This document shows positions 15,768 through 22,949 of a stretch of 64,000 nucleotides of DNA, piece after piece. Made by a program: the position numbers and the translations under genes. The notes beneath the pieces were generated by a model. The model saw only the letters and a list, made by a program, of their open reading frames with translations, made no database searches and was not told the origin of the DNA. Source of the DNA: JAJXWB01 sp037044955 (GTDB lineage Bacteria; Pseudomonadota; Alphaproteobacteria; Rhizobiales; Beijerinckiaceae); NCBI GenBank assembly GCA_037044955.1, contig JBAOHX010000005.1:62001-126000 (forward strand), given 5' to 3'. Positions within the stretch are counted from its first letter, which is position 1, and every line of letters starts with the position of its first letter.

Positions 15768-18245
15768 GTGCTCGCCGTGTTGCCCGCGACGCTCGGCGTC
15801 CTCGGCCTCACCACGACCTCGGCGACGGAAGTCGTCGTCTACGCCATCGCCTGCATGGCGCTGAACATACTCGTGGGCCACACCGGGCTCGTGTCGTTCG
15901 GCCACGGCGCATGGTTCGGGCTTGCGGCCTATATTGCCGCGCTCCTGCAATTGCGCATGGCGCCGGGCTCGTTTGTATTGCCGGTGTTGACCGGTCTCGT
16001 ATCGACATTCGTGCTCTCGGCGCTGCTCGGCGCGCTGATCCTGCGCCGGCGCGGCGTCTATTTCTCCCTGCTGACTCTCGCTTTCGCGGCCATGGTCTAC
16101 ACCGTGGCCTTCCGCTGGACCGAGGTTACGGGCGGCGAAAACGGCATCGGCGGCATCACGCGCCCGAGCCTCGGCGGCGCAAGTCTGGACGCCAACGGGG
16201 CCTATTACGCGTTCGTCGCCGTCATTGCTTTCGTGATCGCGGTCGGATTGTGGCGCTTCCACCGTTCGCCGCTCGGCAGCGTTCTGGTCGCCATCCGCGA
16301 GAACGAGCAGCGCGCGCGCTTCCTCGGTTATCCGAACAATCGCTACAAGCTCGTCGCTTTTTCGCTCTCCGCGACGCTGACCGGCCTTGCCGGAATATTG
16401 CTCCTCTACAAGAACCGCATGACCTCGGCCGATCCGATCTCGGTCGCTTTCTCCGGCGAACTGCTCGCCATGGTCGTCATCGGCGGGATGCGCAGCTTCG
16501 TCGGCCCCGCCATCGGCGCGCTGTTCTTCATCCTGTTCCGCGAATTCCTCTCGATCTACACCGAGAACTGGCAGATCTGGTTCGGCCTGCTGTTCGTCGG
16601 CTTCATCGTCTTCTCGCCCAACGGGCTCGTCGGCGTGATCGGGGAGGCGCTTGCGCCCTGGCGCAGAAAGACGATCGAAGCCGCGGCCATGGCGGGCCGC
16701 CGCACCGAGGACATGGCGCTGCCGGCCTTCCTGCTGCCGTCCGCCGCCAGCACGGGGCCCGTGCTTGCCGCGCAAGGAATCGTGAAGAGCTTCGGCGGCC
16801 TGCGCGCCGTGCAGGAGGTCGACATGACCGTCGCCGACCGGACGCTGCATGCGCTGATCGGCCCGAACGGCGCCGGCAAGACGACCGCCTTCAATCTTCT
16901 CTCCGGCCTATACGCGCCGGACAAGGGCCAGGTGGCGCTGCTCGGGCAATCCATCGCGGGCCTGTCGCCGGAAGCGATCGCGCAAGCCGGCATCGGCCGC
17001 TCCTTCCAGATCACCAATCTCTTCCCGGCGCTGGACGTCGAGGAAAACATCCGCCTCGCCGTGCAGGCGCGCGACCCCGCGCGCTTCAACCCCTGGCGTT
17101 CGGCGCACGACATACCGCAAGTCAACGAACGCACGCGCGAAATGCTGCGCTATCTCGGCCTTGCGGGCATGGAAAAGGCCGAAGCCGGTTCGCTTTCCTA
17201 CGGCGGCCAGCGCTTGCTGGACATGGGCCTGGCGCTCGCCAGCCGCCCGCGCATCCTGCTGCTCGACGAACCGCTCGCCGGTCTTTCCGCGGCGGAGCGC
17301 GAGCGCATCGGCAATATCATCAAGCGCATTTCGCGGGACCTGCCGGTGCTGCTGGTGGAGCACGACATCGACCGCGTGTTCCAGCTGGCCGATCATGTCA
17401 CGGTCATGAACAATGGTCAGGTTCTGCTCGACGGCGATGTGGAAGCCGCCCGCGCCAGCAAGGCGGTGCAGGAGGTCTACATCGGTTCCGGCGCTGCGAC
17501 AGTCGCCGCGAAAGCGCGCGAGACCGCGGCGACCGCGGCGCCGCTGCTGGCTGCGACGGGCGTCAACACGTTCTACGGCAAGAGCCACATTCTCAACGAT
17601 GTCGATCTCACCGTCCGCCAGAACGAGATCGTCGCGCTGCTCGGCCGCAATGGCGCGGGCAAATCGACGCTGCTCAAGACGCTGACTGGCATTGCGCCGG
17701 CCTCCAGCGGCTCGATCGGGCTGAACGGCGTCGAACTCGTGGGGCTTCCTTCCGCGGCCATCGCCCGCAACGGCGTCGGCTACGTGCCTCAGGGGCGCGG
17801 CCTGTTCGCCGGCATGAGCGTCGCGCAAAACCTCGAGCTCGGACGCCTTCGTCGCATGACGGGGCAGGGAGTACATTGGGACGAAGCGCGCGTCTTCGAT
17901 TATTTCCCGCGCCTGCGCGAACGGCTCGATACGCCTGCCGACTACCTCTCCGGCGGCGAGCAGCAGATGCTCGCCGTCGCCCGCGCCCTCTCGGGAGACG
18001 TGCGTATTCTCCTGCTCGACGAGCCCTTCGAGGGGCTGGCGCCCGCCGTGGTCGAAACCCTGTTCGAGACGTTCGATCGCCTGCGCCGGGAAGTGGCGAT
18101 CGTCATCGTCGACCATCACCTCGACCTGGCGCTCGCTCTCTCCGACACGACCGTGGCGCTGGAGCGCGGCCGCGTCATCCACGTCGGCCCCTCGGCCGAC
18201 CTCCGCAACGATTACGAATTGCGCCGCAAGGTGCTCTGGCTGTGA
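15768..18245 (+). CDS. LivM-LivG-LivF fusion: permease plus two ATPases in one polypeptide
   Basis: One 825-residue frame holds three transporter subunits. Residues 1-300 are a LivM permease (LNILVGHTGLVSFGHGAWFGLAAYIA; VAIRENEQRARFLGY; SPNGLVGVI). Residues about 325-575 are a LivG ATPase (GPNGAGKTT, LSYGGQRLLDMGLAL, LLLDEPLAGLS, LLVEHDIDRV). Residues about 590-825 are a LivF ATPase (GRNGAGKST, LSGGEQQMLAVARAL, LLLDEPFEGLAP). No stop or start separates them. The frame begins with a GTG at 15768, but an ATG at 15716 in another frame reads MNALPRLIPPQLLAIA and would join IVLAVLPATLG if one base near 15764 were removed, so the true N-terminus may be at 15716. Confidence 0.88.
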   Translation: MLAVLPATLGVLGLTTTSATEVVVYAIACMALNILVGHTGLVSFGHGAWFGLAAYIAALLQLRMAPGSFVLPVLTGLVSTFVLSALLGALILRRRGVYFSLLTLAFAAMVYTVAFRWTEVTGGENGIGGITRPSLGGASLDANGAYYAFVAVIAFVIAVGLWRFHRSPLGSVLVAIRENEQRARFLGYPNNRYKLVAFSLSATLTGLAGILLLYKNRMTSADPISVAFSGELLAMVVIGGMRSFVGPAIGALFFILFREFLSIYTENWQIWFGLLFVGFIVFSPNGLVGVIGEALAPWRRKTIEAAAMAGRRTEDMALPAFLLPSAASTGPVLAAQGIVKSFGGLRAVQEVDMTVADRTLHALIGPNGAGKTTAFNLLSGLYAPDKGQVALLGQSIAGLSPEAIAQAGIGRSFQITNLFPALDVEENIRLAVQARDPARFNPWRSAHDIPQVNERTREMLRYLGLAGMEKAEAGSLSYGGQRLLDMGLALASRPRILLLDEPLAGLSAAERERIGNIIKRISRDLPVLLVEHDIDRVFQLADHVTVMNNGQVLLDGDVEAARASKAVQEVYIGSGAATVAAKARETAATAAPLLAATGVNTFYGKSHILNDVDLTVRQNEIVALLGRNGAGKSTLLKTLTGIAPASSGSIGLNGVELVGLPSAAIARNGVGYVPQGRGLFAGMSVAQNLELGRLRRMTGQGVHWDEARVFDYFPRLRERLDTPADYLSGGEQQMLAVARALSGDVRILLLDEPFEGLAPAVVETLFETFDRLRREVAIVIVDHHLDLALALSDTTVALERGRVIHVGPSADLRNDYELRRKVLWL

Positions 18246-18253
18246 GTTTGGAC

Positions 18254-19198
18254 ATGAGCGAAGCGAAGAAAGTGGCGGTCGTCGGCTCCGGCCTGATCGG
18301 TCGCGCCTGGGCGACGATTTTCGCGCGCGCCGGCTGGCGCGTGTCGATGACGGATACGCATGCGCCGACGCTGGCCGCGGCGCCGGGTCTCGTGCACGAG
18401 GAACTGCGGGGCCTCGCCCGCCACGGACTGGCGAACGACCCCGATGGCGCGGCGACGCGCGTAACGGCTGCGGCGAGCCTTGCCGACGCGCTCGCGGACG
18501 CCGATTTCGTGCAGGAGAACGGACCGGAGGACGTCGACGTCAAGATCGCGCTTTTCACCGAACTCGACCGGCTCGCGCCTGCGCACGCAATTCTCGCATC
18601 CTCCACTTCGGCCATCGTCGCCTCGCGTTTCACCGAAAAGCTCGCCGGCCGCGCGCGCTGCCTCGTCGGTCATCCCGTCAACCCGCCGCATCTCATCCCG
18701 CTGGTCGAACTCTCCGGCGCCCCCTGGACGGCGCCCGATACGATCGCGCGGGCGAAAGAGGTCTATGCCTCCATCGGCCAGACGCCGATCGTCGTGCTGA
18801 AGGAAGCCGACGGCTTCATTCTCAACCGCCTGCAGGGCGCGCTTCTGGCCGAAGCCTTCCGGCTGGTGGGCGAGGGCTATGTGTCGGCCGAGGATCTCGA
18901 CCGCACGGTGAAGGACGGGCTGGGCCTGCGCTGGTCCTTCATGGGCCCGTTCGAGACGATCGAACTGAATGCGCCGGGCGGCGTCGCCGACTATTGCGCG
19001 CGCTACACCGGCTTCTACAAACGGCTCGCCGACGATGGCGCGAAATCCGACGTCTACAAACCGCCCAATATCGACCGCGTGATCGCCGCCTGGCCGCACG
19101 AGGCCGCGCCCGAGCGGCTGGGGCGGCGCACGCGCTGGCGCAACGAACGTCTGGCCGCGCTCGCCGCACACAAGCGCGACGCTGCAAAGGACGCCTGA
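18254..19198 (+). CDS. 3-hydroxyacyl-CoA / 3-hydroxyacid dehydrogenase (L-gulonate or carnitine dehydrogenase-like)
   Basis: NAD-dependent dehydrogenase of 314 residues. Rossmann motif VVGSGLIGRAWATIFARAGWRVSMTD, the 3HCDH catalytic region ILASSTSAIVASRF and GHPVNPPHLIPLVEL, then a C-terminal helical domain (DGFILNRLQGALLAEAFRLV). The His-Pro-x-N-P-P pattern is typical of the lambda-crystallin / L-carnitine dehydrogenase branch rather than FadB. It likely makes the beta-keto acid that the BKACE enzyme downstream cleaves. A GTG at 18242 in the same frame, overlapping the previous stop, is an alternative start. The thioesterase domain found in some carnitine dehydrogenases is absent. Confidence 0.86.
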   Translation: MSEAKKVAVVGSGLIGRAWATIFARAGWRVSMTDTHAPTLAAAPGLVHEELRGLARHGLANDPDGAATRVTAAASLADALADADFVQENGPEDVDVKIALFTELDRLAPAHAILASSTSAIVASRFTEKLAGRARCLVGHPVNPPHLIPLVELSGAPWTAPDTIARAKEVYASIGQTPIVVLKEADGFILNRLQGALLAEAFRLVGEGYVSAEDLDRTVKDGLGLRWSFMGPFETIELNAPGGVADYCARYTGFYKRLADDGAKSDVYKPPNIDRVIAAWPHEAAPERLGRRTRWRNERLAALAAHKRDAAKDA

Positions 19199-19228
19199 AT
19201 TTCAAGACTAGAGACAGAGGACGGAGCG

Positions 19229-20152
19229 ATGAGCAAGAAGGTCATCATCACCTGCGCCGTGACAGGCGCCATCCATACGCCCAGCATGTCGAAGGCCCTG
19301 CCGGTCACGCCGCAGGAAATCGTCGACGCCTCGATCGGCGCGGCGGAGGCCGGCGCGGCCATCGTGCATCTGCACGCGCGCAATCCCGAGACGGGACAGC
19401 CGGACCAGTCGCCCGAAGCCTTCGCGCCGTTCCTGAAGGTCATCAAGCAGCGCTCGAACTGCGTGATCAACCTGACGACCGGCGGCGCGCCGTACATGAA
19501 GGTCGAGGAGCGCGTGCTGCCCGCCAAGACCTACAAGCCCGAGGTCGCCTCGCTCAATATGGGTTCGATGAATTTCGGCCTGTTCGGCATGCTGAACCGC
19601 TTCAAGGAGTTCAAGCACGCCTGGGAGCCGGAAATGCTGGGGAACAGGGACATCGTGTTCCGCAACACTTTCCAGGACATCGAATACGTCCTGCGCACCA
19701 TGGCCGAATCCGACACGCGCTTCGAGTTCGAGTGCTACGACACCTCGCATTTGTACAATCTCGCGCATTTCCTGGAACGCGGCCTCGTGAAGCCGCCGCT
19801 GTTCGTGCAGACGGTGTTCGGCCTGCTCGGCGGCACTGGCTCGCATCCGGAAGACGTGCTGCACATGAAGCGCACGGCCGACCGTCTGTTCGGCGACAAA
19901 TATCGCTGGTCGGTGCTCGGCGCGGGCCGCGCGCAATTGCCGATCGCCGCCATGGCGGCGGCCATGGGCGGCAATGTCCGCGTCGGCCTCGAGGATTCGC
20001 TGTGGTCCGGCCCCGGGCGCCTCGCGGAATCCAATGCCGAACAGGTGCGCCTCGCCCGCCAGATCATCGAGGGCCTTGGGCTCGAAGTGGCGACGCCGGA
20101 CGAGGCGCGTGAAATCCTGCACCTGAAGGGCGCGGATCGCACGGCCATTTAG
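19229..20152 (+). CDS. BKACE-family beta-keto acid cleavage enzyme (DUF849)
   Basis: A 307-residue TIM-barrel enzyme of the beta-keto acid cleavage enzyme family, which uses acetyl-CoA and a zinc ion to split a beta-keto acid into acetoacetate and a new CoA ester. The zinc-binding pair is in IVHLHARNPETG; other family marks are INLTTGGAPYM, SLNMGSMNFG, FECYDTSHLYNL and GGNVRVGLEDSLWSGPGRLAESNAEQV. It starts 31 bases after the dehydrogenase, a pairing known from carnitine and related beta-hydroxyacid pathways, so the two probably act in sequence. The exact substrate cannot be read; the family is broad. Confidence 0.92.
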   Translation: MSKKVIITCAVTGAIHTPSMSKALPVTPQEIVDASIGAAEAGAAIVHLHARNPETGQPDQSPEAFAPFLKVIKQRSNCVINLTTGGAPYMKVEERVLPAKTYKPEVASLNMGSMNFGLFGMLNRFKEFKHAWEPEMLGNRDIVFRNTFQDIEYVLRTMAESDTRFEFECYDTSHLYNLAHFLERGLVKPPLFVQTVFGLLGGTGSHPEDVLHMKRTADRLFGDKYRWSVLGAGRAQLPIAAMAAAMGGNVRVGLEDSLWSGPGRLAESNAEQVRLARQIIEGLGLEVATPDEAREILHLKGADRTAI

Positions 20153-20170
20153 CTTCAAACGGACGAATAC

Positions 20171-20206
20171 CCGCGCTCCGGACTGCCTTGCGAAGTCGGA
20201 GCGCGG
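20171..20206 (+). terminator. Terminator-like hairpin after the BKACE gene
   Basis: CCGCGCTCCG-GACT on the left pairs with AAGTCGGAGCGCGG on the right, a 13-14 bp stem with one bulge, 19 bases after the stop. No clear T run. It separates the GntR cluster from the sigma54-controlled region. Confidence 0.55.
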
Positions 20207-20329
20207 CGCAGGTCAGCGACGGCCGATGGCCGCCCGCAACCGCTCTTCGCAGCGCATGCGATGTCTCCCGGATCGGCCGTTGCCCGCTGCCGCCGCAGCG
20301 CGGCTGACGGAATATCGACACTGCCGCGT

Positions 20330-20344
20330 CTGCCAAATTTGCAT
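20330..20344. promoter_or_regulatory. Enhancer-like site 1 (candidate UAS for the sigma54 activator)
   Basis: CTGCCAA-A-TTTGCAT, an imperfect palindrome with the same left half as the site at 20398 and 5 of 7 matches on the right. Its centre is 68 bases upstream of the centre of that site and about 178 bases upstream of the expected transcription start. Confidence 0.5.
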
Positions 20345-20397
20345 TCCCTATAATTTCTTGTTTTCGCAGGCGGTTCGACCCGTCGACCGTGATCGCG

Positions 20398-20412
20398 CTG
20401 CCAATTTGGCAG
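20398..20412. promoter_or_regulatory. Enhancer-like site 2 (candidate UAS for the sigma54 activator)
   Basis: Perfect 15-base palindrome CTGCCAA-T-TTGGCAG, centred about 110 bases upstream of the expected start of the sigma54 promoter at 20488, the usual distance for an enhancer bound by an NtrC-type activator. Confidence 0.6.
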
Positions 20413-20487
20413 CGCGCCCGCACCCGCGCCTCGCGACGTTCAGGAACGAAGCCAAGTGTAATCAATAACTTGCCTGACTCGGACGAG

Positions 20488-20505
20488 TTGGCGCCGCTAT
20501 TGCGG
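20488..20505 (+). promoter_or_regulatory. Sigma54 (RpoN) -24/-12 promoter
   Basis: TTGGCGCCGCTATTGCGG. The invariant GG (20490-20491) and GC (20502-20503) are separated by exactly 10 bases, and the boxes TGGCGC and TTGC match the -24/-12 consensus (TGGCAC-N5-TTGC) except at one base. It lies 53 bases before the first gene of the molybdoenzyme cluster, whose last gene is a sigma54 activator. Confidence 0.7.
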
Positions 20506-20557
20506 AGAAGCGCGCGTCTGTCGCGGCATATGGCTGCGCGGACGAGGCGAGGTTCCG

Positions 20558-20854
20558 ATGCGGCGCTGCTTGATTGTGGTCGGCTTGTTTGCGGCGACGG
20601 CGGCCGCAGGAGCCGCTGAATATCCCATCGCAGGACTTGCGCCCGATCGCCGCCCGGAAGGGGCGCCGACGATCGTCAGTTTCGTGCGGGCGCCCGGTTG
20701 GGAGCGCCGCTTCTTCGCCGGCGTCGCGGAGCCCAGACCAGAGAGCCTGTCGTGGAGCGCCAACCAGGGCGGTTGGTACACGCCGTTCGACCGGCCCGGA
20801 ATGATCGGCCCGTACGACATTCGCAACTGGCGCAGCAAGGGAAAGCAGAAATGA
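20558..20854 (+). CDS. Small exported protein (98 aa), first gene of the sigma54 unit
   Basis: Not assigned to a family. Residues 1-20 form a signal peptide (MRRCLIVVGLFAATAAAGAAE). The mature part of about 78 residues has no cysteine and is rich in Trp, Pro and Gly (RAPGWERRFFAGV, SLSWSANQGGWYTPFDRPGMIGPYDIRNW). It is the first gene after the sigma54 promoter and its TGA overlaps the next ATG (ATGA). A periplasmic accessory role for the molybdoenzyme is inferred from position only. Confidence 0.65.
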   Translation: MRRCLIVVGLFAATAAAGAAEYPIAGLAPDRRPEGAPTIVSFVRAPGWERRFFAGVAEPRPESLSWSANQGGWYTPFDRPGMIGPYDIRNWRSKGKQK

Positions 20855-21165
20855 AGCGGATGATCGCGCGCGGCCTCGGCGCAACGGGGATGCTGGTCCT
20901 TCTGACAGGCGCGGCGGGCGCACAGCCGGCCGGCTCCGGCTGGACCTGCACGTCCTGGCGCGAAACGCCGCCGACGCATACGGCGCAGCCCAAGCGCGAA
21001 TGCGCGCAATGGTCGAAGGGCCAGAAGGCTGCTGCGCCGACGGGCCAGGTTCCGCCGCCGCCGTTCACGCAGGCCGCCAAACCCGGCGACGCGAAGGCGA
21101 AAGCCGCGCAGGCGGCGGCGCAGAAACCGCAGAGCCGGAAGAAGAAGCGCCACCGGCGTCGCTGA
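20851..21165 (+). CDS. Small exported protein with WxCTxW motif and basic tail (104 aa)
   Basis: Signal peptide at residues 1-24 (GLGATGMLVLLTGAAGAQ), then SGWTCTSWRE and KRECAQWSKG, two cysteines each next to tryptophan. The last 45 residues are Ala/Lys/Pro-rich and end in a strongly basic stretch (RKKKRHRRR). The motif W-x-C-T-x-W recurs twice in the Met/Gly repeat protein that follows, which suggests a shared role or ligand. The start overlaps the previous stop (ATGA), so the two are co-translated. Function unknown. Confidence 0.65.
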   Translation: MKRMIARGLGATGMLVLLTGAAGAQPAGSGWTCTSWRETPPTHTAQPKRECAQWSKGQKAAAPTGQVPPPPFTQAAKPGDAKAKAAQAAAQKPQSRKKKRHRRR

Positions 21166-21288
21166 GCGCAGCAACCATTTTGCAGGCTCCCGGGAGCCCG
21201 CGAATCCGGGGGTGGTCACCGCTCCGGAAATTTTGTGCGGCCGCTCGACCACGGCGTTCGCAGCACGTCACCTACGGGGAGCATCATT

Positions 21289-21900
21289 ATGCTGAAGCAC
21301 ATCAAGACCGCGCTGGTCGGAACGGCTCTGGGCGTCGCCCTGGCGTCGTCGGCGGCGCTCGCGCAGGGCATGTCGGGAATGTCCGGCATGGGTGGAATGG
21401 GCGGCATGTCCGGCATGTCGGGCATGGGCGGAATGTCGGGAATGTCCGGCATGGGCGGCATGGCCGGAATGTCCGGCCAGGGCGGCTGGGTCTGCACGCA
21501 GTGGACCTACGCGCCGTCGGGTATGGGCGGATGCGGCATGTCGGGATGGGCGGCATGTCCGGCATGGGCGGCATGGCGGAATGTCCGGCATGGGCGTGTC
21601 CGGCATGGGTGGTATGGTGCCGGCATGTCGGGCATGGGCGGAATGTCCGGCATGTCCGGGCAGGGCATGTCGGGCATGGGTGGCATGTCCGGAATGTCGG
21701 GCATGGGTGGAACGGGCGGCATGTCCGGCATGAGCGGCATGGCCGGCGCGAGCGGCCCGTGGGTCTGCACGCAATGGTCGGGCGCTCAGGGCGGCATGGC
21801 TGGCATGGGCGGCATGGGTGGAATGTCCGGCATGGGCGGAATGTCGGGAATGTCCGGCATGGGCGGCATGTCCGGCATGAGCGGCGACAAGAAGAACTGA
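21289..21900 (+). CDS. Exported Met/Gly/Ser repeat protein with two WVCTQW motifs
   Basis: A 203-residue protein: signal peptide 1-25 (ending SSAALAQ), then dozens of GMSGM / GMGGM units. Two conserved inserts break the repeat, GGWVCTQWTYAPSGMGGCGM near residue 66 and GPWVCTQWSGAQGG near residue 160. Methionine every third residue is typical of copper- or silver-binding periplasmic proteins, but the regular glycine pattern also fits a surface or structural protein. Between 21541 and 21627 the protein leaves the repeat because of three single-base deletions that together restore the frame; the DNA there still shows the repeat in the other frames. RBS GGGGAGC before the ATG. Not assigned to a known family. 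Confidence 0.75.
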   Translation: MLKHIKTALVGTALGVALASSAALAQGMSGMSGMGGMGGMSGMSGMGGMSGMSGMGGMAGMSGQGGWVCTQWTYAPSGMGGCGMSGWAACPAWAAWRNVRHGRVRHGWYGAGMSGMGGMSGMSGQGMSGMGGMSGMSGMGGTGGMSGMSGMAGASGPWVCTQWSGAQGGMAGMGGMGGMSGMGGMSGMSGMGGMSGMSGDKKN

Positions 21901-21937
21901 TCCGTTCTTCTGGTCTGCTTCCAGCATCAGCATCGCG

Positions 21938-21963
21938 GGGAGCCGGGCTTCGGCCCGGCTCCC
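21938..21963 (+). terminator. Strong intercistronic hairpin after the Met/Gly protein
   Basis: Perfect 11-bp stem GGGAGCCGGGC / GCCCGGCTCCC closed by a TTCG tetraloop, 37 bases after the stop. There is no T run, so partial termination or mRNA protection is more likely than full termination; it would set the secreted repeat protein apart from the redox genes in expression level. Confidence 0.65.
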
Positions 21964-22021
21964 AAGTCCGCCAGACGCGGTCGGCCGACGCCGGCGCGAC
22001 ATCAGATTTTTCGAGAACGTC

Positions 22022-22930
22022 ATGTCGATCCCGCGAGCTCGCGCAGTTTCATCCGCGCTGACTATCATCGCCCTCGTCGCGGGCTTGGCGGCGTTCGCGC
22101 AATCGCCGGGCGGCAAGACCGAACCGGCGGACGATCCGGCCGCCATCGCCAGCGTCGCCGCGACCAAGGCGCGCGCGGCCAAGGCCGACTACCAGCGCGG
22201 CGCCTGGGACCCGATCCACTTCAAGCCGGCGATCAATCACGCCAGCAACGAGGCCTGCCTGATCTGTCACTCGGAAATCACGAAGGCCACGCCGCGCGAG
22301 GCGTCGCCCGCCGGCGTGAAGGCAGGCGAGGCGCTCGCCTGGTACCAGACGCTCGACACCTACGCCGGCAAGCAGGAATCCTTTCACTGGCGCCACCTGC
22401 AGTCGCCCTTCGCCAAGGAGACGATGAATCTCCAGTGCAATTTCTGTCACCAGGGAAACGACCCGCGCGAAAAATCGCCGCATGTGACGGCGGTCAGGAG
22501 CGATGGCGCCGCGAACAGCTCGTGGCGTGGCGATGCGCCTGCCTTCACCCTGCGCAAGAGCGTCAATCCCAACGAAACCTGCCTGCGCTGCCACGGCGCC
22601 TTTCCCGCCGAGAACATGGGCCTGTCCGATCCGTGGCCGGCGACGCGCGAAGGTCTGGAAACGTCCGAGACGCCGAATGGATGCCTGAGCTGCCATGCCG
22701 AGCAATTCCGCACGAACCGCCATCAGACGACCTACCTGAAAGCGGCCAACATCGAGAAGCTCGCCAGGAAGAGTTCTGACGTCTGCTACGGCTGTCACGG
22801 CGGCCGCCAGTGGTACCGGACCTCCTACGCCTATCCGCGCCATCCGTGGCCGGGCATGTCGGACACGCCCGACTGGGCGAAGGAGCGGCCGACGCAGTCC
22901 GACCCGCGATTCCAGCTTCCGAAGAAATGA
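22022..22930 (+). CDS. Periplasmic pentaheme cytochrome c
   Basis: A 302-residue exported protein with five CxxCH heme sites at residues 79-83 (CLICH), 139-143 (CNFCH), 187-191 (CLRCH), 221-225 (CLSCH) and 255-259 (CYGCH), and many other histidines that can serve as second ligands. The signal peptide (SALTIIALVAGLAAFAQ) has no lipobox, and no membrane anchor follows, so it is probably soluble in the periplasm. It sits directly upstream of the molybdoenzyme gene and most likely exchanges electrons with it in place of a membrane subunit. It is not NapB, NrfA or NapC by heme number or layout. Confidence 0.9.
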   Translation: MSIPRARAVSSALTIIALVAGLAAFAQSPGGKTEPADDPAAIASVAATKARAAKADYQRGAWDPIHFKPAINHASNEACLICHSEITKATPREASPAGVKAGEALAWYQTLDTYAGKQESFHWRHLQSPFAKETMNLQCNFCHQGNDPREKSPHVTAVRSDGAANSSWRGDAPAFTLRKSVNPNETCLRCHGAFPAENMGLSDPWPATREGLETSETPNGCLSCHAEQFRTNRHQTTYLKAANIEKLARKSSDVCYGCHGGRQWYRTSYAYPRHPWPGMSDTPDWAKERPTQSDPRFQLPKK

Positions 22931-22949
22931 TGCGCAGGAGCGCCCATCA

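Noticed and set aside
15716..18253. Very long frame leading into the dehydrogenase at 18254
   Set aside because: It is an Arg/Pro-rich shadow of the Liv fusion; only its first 16 codons look real.
21289..21900. Possible CRISPR or satellite array
   Set aside because: The repeat unit is 9-12 bases in codon phase with a signal peptide and stop, so it is a coding repeat.
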